Assembly (NCBI GenBank): GCA_014925825.1 | Contig: JACGCK010000139.1 | Span: 54,650 to 118,649, forward strand | Direction of reading: 5' to 3' | DNA length: 64,000 bases | DNA from: Pholiota molesta | Lineage: Eukaryota; Basidiomycota; Agaricomycetes; Agaricales; Strophariaceae | Shown: positions 56,867-64,000 of the stretch, one piece after another | How positions within the stretch are numbered: the first letter of the stretch is position 1 | Layout of the letters: every line of letters begins with the position of its first letter | Notes under the pieces: model-generated | Told to the model about the DNA's origin: nothing | Database searches by the model: none | The model's input: the letters and a program-made list of their open reading frames with translations, nothing else | Made by a program: the position numbers and the translations under genes

Positions 56867-58740
56867 TGAGTACGGGTTCGATTGGTATTTCTCGATTTCC
56901 CCTTAAGGATATTCGGCAATCACGGCCGTCCCGTGATGAATATAAAATAACCCCATCATCCTCATCCCGCCATGGCCGTTATATCTCTCCGAGAGACCGG
57001 TTGGCCCGTCTGAAGGCGGCCAACCCCAGCAGCCGACGTTCTGAGTTTGAACATAGCAGCGATCCAGCGGTATGGAGTCTGTGGAGGTGCCCCCGCCCAA
57101 AAGCTCAAGAAATACAATATGTTCTGTAGCACATGGTTTTTCAAAATATATTCCAGATAATTAACGAGCAGTGGCTGGCGTCGCTGAAGGTATAAGTTCT
57201 CTTCACATTTTGCCGGCATGTACGTGCCATGATTTTATTAGCACTGCTTTTTCCAATGGGTACATTTTCCAAACATTTTCAAGCTTGAGGAGGTATACTA
57301 GAAAAAAAATTCCAATGACAACAACAATGCAGATCTGATGAATACTCTATTTATTGTGGAATCTTAGAGGTAGAGCCATCCATAGCGCAAACTGTAGGCC
57401 ATAAGATTATGTATTTGGGCTACTACCAAGGGACCAGGTGCGTTGGTGCCGAACTCGGGAGACTCGATGGCTTAGCGGCCAAGATAATCTACATACCATA
57501 GGCAGGCCGGAGACGGGCGGTGTCATCCCTAGATGCGGCCGTAAAATGGACCGTGTTCCACTATCTAATCATATATACTCTATCTAATCATGTATACACT
57601 GATGGGAAAGGGCAGGATCACTACGCGAGTCTAAGCGACGTAAGCGAGAAATACCAATCGAACGATACCTCCTGATAAAATGGGTCCTTTGCGCCAGCCG
57701 GTCTACGCCGACGCTGAGTTAGGCGCTGGTTGTTTTTAGCACACGGTTGCTGACATCTTTCCCCCGAGTCCATCGCGTTCGCGCGGAATGCGATGCTTTG
57801 CTTCGCTGTGTATACTGATTGCGGATGTCTATCTCATCTATCTATCTATCTTAGTTTTTGTTGACTTGCGATGAACAATCGATGAGCCTTCTGATGGCCT
57901 CCGAAGAAAATACACTTCAAACAAGATGCGCCGCCCATTTCGCGTCTTCGTTGTTGGTGAAACTTGTTGATCATGACGAGATCCGAAAAAAAATGCCACC
58001 ACATCTTATATATCAGGCCATCAAACGTAAGCCGCAGCGCACATGCCATTCGAAAATTTGGGCGCCAAAAAATTTTCCTTCAGCGTGATATATGAACCAG
58101 AGTCGCAGTAGTTTTCATCCGTGGTGTTCAACTTGCACTCCATGGAACCCCAATTGACTTGTAGCATGCATACATGGGGCATACCCGGTGGAGCCCCCAT
58201 CCCAAGTACCTGCACTTGCCTGCAGTATACCAGCACGTCCGAGGCTGAGCGCGCTTTGCATATCCTGCTTACCCAGCAATGGCACCGAGGGCCGAGCGTG
58301 TACGTTTCCCAGACGTTTCCCCACTCAACACACACCATGAGGCGGCGCATCAAAACGTCAAAACCTGACGTCCAATCTTCCCATGTGCGCCTCCAAACCA
58401 GGTTCTCTTTCCCAACAGTACGCTTCTTGCGCGCGCGCGGATGCGGGACCGCGCATCAACGACTGACATCGCTCCGGCCGGCCAGGGATTGAAGAAAAAA
58501 ATAGATTTTGCGAAAAAAGCGAAAAAGACTATATGATCCGAAGTAAACATGTATAGAGCTAGGGTATTTACAGTACCTGGATATGCACACGCCACGAAAT
58601 TAGGACATACGTGATAAGTAGCATGATGCGTGAAGAGGGTGGAAGAGCATGGTAAACGAAACTGTGACGGACAGAGTAATGGCCAAGTAATGGCCCAAGA
58701 AAGGCGGAGAACGAACGTCCAAGTCTAAGTATAAACCAAC
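56867..58740. other. Intergenic region between YR element and VPS1
   Basis: No gene supported. Holds a CTAT/CTAATCATATATAC-type short repeat near 57,565-57,600 and a TATC microsatellite near 57,836-57,853. A 123-codon ORF at 58,121-58,492 has no motif or splice support. Confidence 0.4.
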
Positions 58741-61503
58741 TTAGACACCAGAGACGATCCTAGATAACAAAAACCGCGTCAGCATCACATCACACACAGG
58801 ACACAAATATACGCCTGCCATCCCATAGCAAAGCCAGGCATATAAAAAAAAAGAAAGACGTACTCTTCCGCCTTGTTCAGGGCCGCCACCATAGTCTGCA
58901 GTTCCTTCCTCCGGGACACGACAAACTCGCTCTCCTTCAACAGCTCGTCGAGCACGTCGGCCTTGTACAGCTCCTGCAGCAGCTCCTGCTGCAAGTTCTC
59001 CTTCGAGAAGTTGACGAGCGTCAGCGAGATCGCCTTGGGCACCATGTCGATCATCTCGCGCTTCACGATGTTGAAGTACGAATGGATGAGCAGCTCTGAT
59101 GACGAAACAAACAACAAGATTGGCGAATTAAAAACTTGGTTCACGCATGAAGATGGAATTACGCACTGATAACTTCCGTCTCCATCGTTTCTCTCTCGTT
59201 GAGCGCGCTCTGCGGGCGGATGTTAGTGGGAGGCGCTTCCATCGCCGCAGCGCCCTTCTTCTTGGGCCCGTCTTCGGCGCGAAGAACGACCCAAAGAAAC
59301 CAGCATCTTGCTTCGCGTCGACGTCCAGGTCCTTGTTGTTGTTGACAGCCGACCGCGGGTTCTTGGGATCAACTGCGGGTGTAGGCGCTTTGTTCGCATT
59401 CAGTCGTTCAGTCACGATCGCGGTCGCCTGTGCGTCGTGGTCATATTGAGTCAGGGAATTAATGTGCTACGACCCCAATATGTAACGTACCTTATGTCCG
59501 CCAATGAAATCAGGATGGCTTGTGTTCACGTAACAAGCTTGCATACTAAAGAACACGTATTAGCATGACACATTTGAGAACTCAACATATACGTACGCAA
59601 CCATATCTTGGACCAACTTCAACGTGGGGTCATTGCATTCTTGAAGAAGTTGACGACGACAGAGTTGAAGCGTTCTCGTAGGGCAGGGTATCGCCGGAAT
59701 GCTTGCTATAGAAAGATGAGTCGCATGCATAGAGACCCAAAAGATGCAGATACGTACCACTTTGGCGAGGAGTTGACCAAGAATCCGGATGAGCTCATCA
59801 TACACCAATGACAGCACTTGACACTTGGGTCTTCCAGACGCTTAATCTGCTGCTTCACGATAACTCGAAAGCCGCTGTGCCAACGAAGAGCGCTGGCGTA
59901 GAACCCTGAGGTAAAGATATTAGAATTGTACAAACCTTTGAACGCGCCGCGGGTTCATCGGAAAACTCACGGAAGAGTTGTACAACATGATTCGAATATC
60001 ACCATCCTTGACTTGATCGAAAGGATCAATGGTTTTGACTCCATTATTGAATAGCTCGTGGAAAACGAATGAAATCCTGGCTCCTCCAGAAAGTTCGTTC
60101 AGAGAAAGGTCGTTGTTGTTACCGTCAATGGTGTTTCGGAATTCAGAGGTGAATTCACTGATGACTGAAATAACGATGCTGGAAGAGTTGACGTCACCCA
60201 AGCCTCCCCGAGAGCAAGCAATTCAGCGTTGTACTGGGCGAGATTCTTCGAAATGCGGGCTTTGATGTCAGGTAGCGTTGCACGGATGTGGTGCATAAGG
60301 ATCTAGATGAAAGTTCAATTTCAGATGATGAATAAGTAAAAGAAGGTATTCACCATGTTGAGTTTCCTGGCCAGGAATGGGGTACCACAGAAGGTGGCTT
60401 TGCTCCTATATGAAGGATGGTTCTCGAAGAACTCGCGTTCGTTATCAAGCGCAGAGCTGATGGGCTTGTTCTGCTCTATGTCTCGTTGGCCTCTGTTGAC
60501 AACTGGAACATATCCAAGTCGTAGAGGAATAATTCGTCCAGCCAGAATGTCGACGACATCTGTTCCCTTATCCCTATTTCCAACAGCGTTTAGTATAAGA
60601 ACCAAAGTAGAGCCAAGCACACCGATATGAATACGTACATGAGATCGACTTTCGTTAGAACACCAATTGTCCTTGTGCCCTCTGGATCCACTTCACGGGC
60701 CATCTTCAACCCGTCCGAATTTGCCAGATCCGTGTTGGCCGCTGTGACAGCAAGGATGATACAGGCCGGCTTCGAGATATACTTGACTAACATGTCCCGG
60801 ATCTGTTTCTCGATATCGCGGGGTTGGTCTCCGACAGGAACTTTGGTCAGCCCAGGAAGATCGACAAGGGTCAGCGTAAGAACGTTGGAGAGTATATGCG
60901 GAGGTTGATAGGTTGTGGCGAGATGCCTGCGTTCTTGCCCGTCTTGGCCTCTGTATCCCGCACGATTTCATCACGGATTTTGTGGAAGTCGTAGAATTTC
61001 TCTCCGGGAAGATGCAGGAACTCGCCCCACTCATCTGCGTTGGCGGCTTTGTCGGTCGTTTTGTCTACCCCATTGGCTGATAGTGGGAGTGTTAATATGA
61101 GGATGATAATGACTCTAGATTTGCTTACTACCGGTGTTTCCAGCGCTTCTATTGATAAGTTGGAGAACCTATATGGTTATCAGTAAAAGCTCTCTGTGCA
61201 GTATATATATCATACCAATGGACGCCGCGTCACGATACCAGTACCACGAGGCAGGAAATCTCGACCGACGATGTTCTGTGAACAAAGTCGTACAATCCGT
61301 CAGGACATTCATAGCCAATCTTCAAGCAGAAACGCACCTCTAGCACACTACTCTTCCACTGCTCTGACTGCCCAATACACAGATTTGGGGCAAATCTATA
61401 CCTGCCTGCCCCCTGGACCCGACCCAAGCGATGTAAAGACATCCTGAAGCTTGTTGATAACACCGACGATCTCTGTGCCGAGGCCGGCTGAACTTGTGGT
61501 AGC
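58741..61503 (-). CDS. VPS1: Vps1-type dynamin GTPase
   Basis: Start [20 protein letters not shown] at 61503, stop at 58741-58743 after a last short exon. GTPase domain: [20 protein letters not shown] (P-loop GSQSSGKSS), [47 protein letters not shown] (TKxD) and [16 protein letters not shown]. Then the stalk ([55 protein letters not shown]), a variable linker near 59,280-59,390, and a C-terminal GTPase effector domain ([35 protein letters not shown]). No PH or Pro-rich domain. The Q.DIE and FENHPSY segments match Vps1 (vacuolar sorting, endosomal fission) better than mitochondrial Dnm1. Single-base losses occur even in the P-loop (about 61,356), at 61,400 and near 59,867, so sequence error is the likely cause in this conserved gene. 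Confidence 0.9.
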
Positions 61504-62456
61504 CATGTTCTAGTTGTTCGTGAAAGAAATGAGAGGAAAGTGCAGGACGGTGCCAGTGGTATTAAAGGAAGGAAATGCGGCAGAGGGGTCGCGGCGCAGT
61601 GCAGCTGTGTACTGCGGACGCCCGAGCCAAACAACCGATAATCAAGCCACATTGACTCGCCTCCACTGCGCACCCCGTCTCCCTTGCGCTATTCAATACA
61701 CATCTTTTGTCAACCCATCCTCTTCACCTGATCCATTTCTTGACCCACAACTGTTGTAGACTTCCGCAAATTGACGTGGCCAGGACGTGGCTACTTGAAA
61801 TCCGTGATAAGTATTCGGACTGCGGAGACCGTTTATGTCACTTGCAGACGCTCCTACCGTACAAAGTCCATGCGACAGGAGCAATGGATCTAATGAAATT
61901 TTGATCCCTCTTTTATTCTTGTTCATATAGCCAATGACGACTCCCTCTTCGGCGAACGCTTCACCTTCTATTTGTCAAAAACGTATCTTGCGGTACTCGC
62001 TTGGTACTCGCTTTCGTGCCAGCGAGGAACTATGTATGATCTTTCATTTCCTTGGAAAGTGTGCCCTAGCACCCTCCCAGCACCTACAGAACCTCCCTTC
62101 AGCAATACCTCAACCTTCTTTCCCAAACTCCGATTCTCGAAAGGACGTCATCCCATCACCGTCACATGGTGAATCCAATATGAAGCTTCAAGTGCCACGG
62201 CAAATGGGCCGGGCAAATAAAAAATTGAAGCTGCAGCTGAGCTGCCAAAGAGCTGCAGAAGAAGACAAATTCCGAGCCCTGTGACATCCATCATATATGC
62301 ACCACCATATGTAAGCCCGCAACTCGTGCCCCGTCCTCGCGCCCTCTCTATATGTTCCCCTCCAAGTCGGCCAACTTTCCGCATCCTCTGGATATATAAC
62401 ACCAGATACCATCTAGCCCGCAGGCCGCGGTCGGTCCGGCGAATTCCTCCACCTCT
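61504..62456. other. Divergent intergenic region between VPS1 and GH88 gene
   Basis: About 1 kb holding both promoters. A 116-codon ORF at 61,934-62,284 shows no motif and is not called. Confidence 0.4.
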
Positions 62457-62465
62457 TATAAAAAG
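62457..62465 (+). promoter_or_regulatory. TATA box of the GH88 gene
   Basis: TATAAAAAG lies 93-101 bp upstream of the GH88 start codon, in a pyrimidine-rich context, a good match to a core TATA element. The divergent VPS1 gene has no comparable box at this distance. Confidence 0.55.
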
Positions 62466-62557
62466 TCCAGGAACCGCGCACCTTCCGCCGAACGCGCACC
62501 CTCAACCCCCTCTCTTCCAGAGGTAGCTCGTACGCTGACCAGACACACCCAACCACG

Positions 62558-64000
62558 ATGCCGCGCACCCTCCGCTTCGCCGCGCTCCTCCTCTCCCTAA
62601 AGCTGTCCGCGCTGGCCTTCGCAGCGTCCGCCCCGGCCGAGCTCTTCTCTCCCTTGGTGCCCGCCAAAGTCGCCGCCGCCTTCGGGCCCTCCCCACCCCA
62701 ATCCAATACCCGCAATACACCGACACCACCGCAGGAAAATGGCTGTTCTTCTCTCCGGATACATGGACGTCGGGCTTCTTCCCGTCACCGGATACGCGCT
62801 GAACACGCGGAAGACGCTGTGCGGCGCGACGTCTGCGAACGGGCTGGGGCAAGCGGATTGGCTGGACCTCGGACGGGCCGCGAGCAACGGCCTGCTGGAC
62901 CTGGATGCGAACCATGGCATCGGGCACGATGTGGGGTTCATTAGCTTCCCGTTCGTGGAAGAGCTGCTGGTGTGCGTAACGTTCGGAGGTTTAGATGACA
63001 TTCTCGTTTACGGTTTATTATTAGAAACCCCACGAACCAGACCGCGATCGACGCGATCAACCGTTTTGCGACGATGCTCGCGGCGCGCTTCAATCCAGTC
63101 GTTGGCTGCACCAGAAGCTGGGACACGACTGATCCTACAGATTTTCAGGTATGCTGGTGGTGAAGGCATTAAACTTGTCGCCTGCTGACGAGCTGCAGGT
63201 CATCATCGACAACATGATGAATCTCGAAGTCCTTTTCCAATCCGCCGATCTAACTGGCAATGCGACACTCCGAAACATCGCAACTACCCATGCAGATACC
63301 ACGATGAAGAACCACATCCGGACGGATGGTCAGTCTGGAACTGCCTTCTATGAGCATCTATTCTGGGATCGCTAATTTTGAATAACATTAACTTCTTTAC
63401 AGGGTCCACATGGCATGTCGTTGAATACAATTCCACCACGGGTGTCGTCATCAGGAAAAGGACAGCCCAAGGATATGCTGACAACAGCACCTGGTCGCGA
63501 GGACAGGCGTGGGGCATCTATGGATTTGCAAACAGTATGTCTATCTCTCTGATAGATTTTCAATGGGCAACAACAAATCATTCGTCTGCAGTGTACAAAC
63601 GGACAAACAACACGAACTATCTGGCTACTTCACGCAGACTAGCGACGTATTTCCTGGCCAACCTGCCATCGGATGGCATCGTACCTTGGTCAGCCTTCTT
63701 TCTTTCTGTCAGACGCTCGCAACTTTCACTTACTGGCGCAAACATCCACAGGGACTTCAACGCCCCTCTGACGCCCCCGCCGCGTCCCGCGACTCGTCCG
63801 CCGCCACCATCGCCGCCAACGGGCTGTTGCTGCTCGCACAGCAGGAAACCACAGCCGCCGCGAGGCAGATGTGGACGAACAGTGCGCTCCAGATCCTGAG
63901 CAACATCACGACGCTTGCGTGGAGACCCTCCTGGCAGAGCCTGCTGTCGAACGGGACCGTCAACGAGCCGGTGGGTAATCTGCTGACGGGTATTGTCTAT
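62558..64000 (+). CDS. Glycoside hydrolase family 88 (unsaturated glucuronyl hydrolase), partial
   Basis: Starts at ATG 62558 with a secretion signal (MPRTLRFAALLLSLKLSALA, cleavage probably after AFAASA) and runs off the right edge. Visible: YPQYTDTTAGKWLFFSPDTW, TSGFFPVTGYALNTRKTL, NHGIGHDVGFISFPF, TRSWDTTDPTDFQ, VIIDNMMNLEVLFQSA (catalytic-type Asp), GYADNSTWSRGQAWGIYGFA, RLATYFLANLPSDGIVPWDF and AANGLLLLAQQE. This is the six-hairpin (alpha/alpha)6 fold of GH88, which cleaves unsaturated uronic acid from oligosaccharides made by polysaccharide lyases, so a role in extracellular polysaccharide breakdown is inferred. Introns are short with good GT-AG ends (for example after DFQ and after RTDG). 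Two one-base slips, near 62,698 and 62,786, break the first exon. Confidence 0.85.

Noticed and set aside
58121..58492. 123-codon ORF left of VPS1
   Set aside because: Overlaps an equally long ORF on the other strand and has no recognisable motif.
61934..62284. 116-codon ORF in the VPS1-GH88 gap
   Set aside because: No motif, no intron structure and no start context; the region is more likely promoter sequence.

Overview
The window is nuclear DNA of a mushroom-forming basidiomycete (Agaricomycete). Genes are split by many 45-65 bp GT-AG introns, and the content is typical of that class: KDZ-type DNA transposases with a cysteine cluster, a DUF6698-type gene, a Dna2-like nuclease-helicase, and a tyrosine-recombinase element. 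No rRNA, tRNA, CRISPR array or bacterial operon was seen.

Layout. 1-17.4 kb is ordinary gene space: a berberine-bridge-type FAD oxidoreductase running off the left edge, a Yar1-like ankyrin protein, a multi-pass membrane protein, a CHY zinc-finger protein, a long Dna2-like nuclease-helicase, and a PEP-mutase/isocitrate-lyase-family gene cut off at about 17,411. 17.4-57 kb is a nested mobile-element island. Locus A (about 17.4-35.2 kb) holds, in order, tandem repeats, a homeodomain-like 'WFxN' protein (-), a viroplasmin/RNase H1-N-domain protein (+), a small basic protein (-), two further small genes and a KDZ transposase (+). That transposase gene is itself broken by a 3.8 kb TIR element carrying an eIF3e gene fragment and by a 903 bp hAT-like element with a perfect 8 bp target duplication. 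Between the loci lie a DUF6698-type gene and a divergent coiled-coil gene. Locus B (41.84-55.21 kb) is bounded by roughly 1.4 kb inverted arms made of minisatellite repeats. It holds the same cassette in mirror order: KDZ transposase (-), a hypothetical gene (-), small basic protein (+), viroplasmin-domain protein (-), WFxN protein (+). Its right arm abuts a truncated tyrosine recombinase of a YR element with split direct repeats. 58.7-64 kb returns to host genes: a Vps1-type dynamin and a GH88 glucuronyl hydrolase running off the right edge.

The main result is that two diverged KDZ loci carry the same three accessory genes in the same relative order and orientation, with introns at matching positions in two of the three pairs. 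In locus B all of this sits between long inverted repeats. This looks like an undescribed multi-gene KDZ transposon with a fixed cargo cassette.

Caution: nearly every conserved gene, including VPS1, the nuclease-helicase and GH88, contains single-base frame slips, mostly at short homopolymers. The simplest reading is residual sequencing error, so apparent gene breaks should not be read as pseudogenes without checking. Exon ends given here are by eye.
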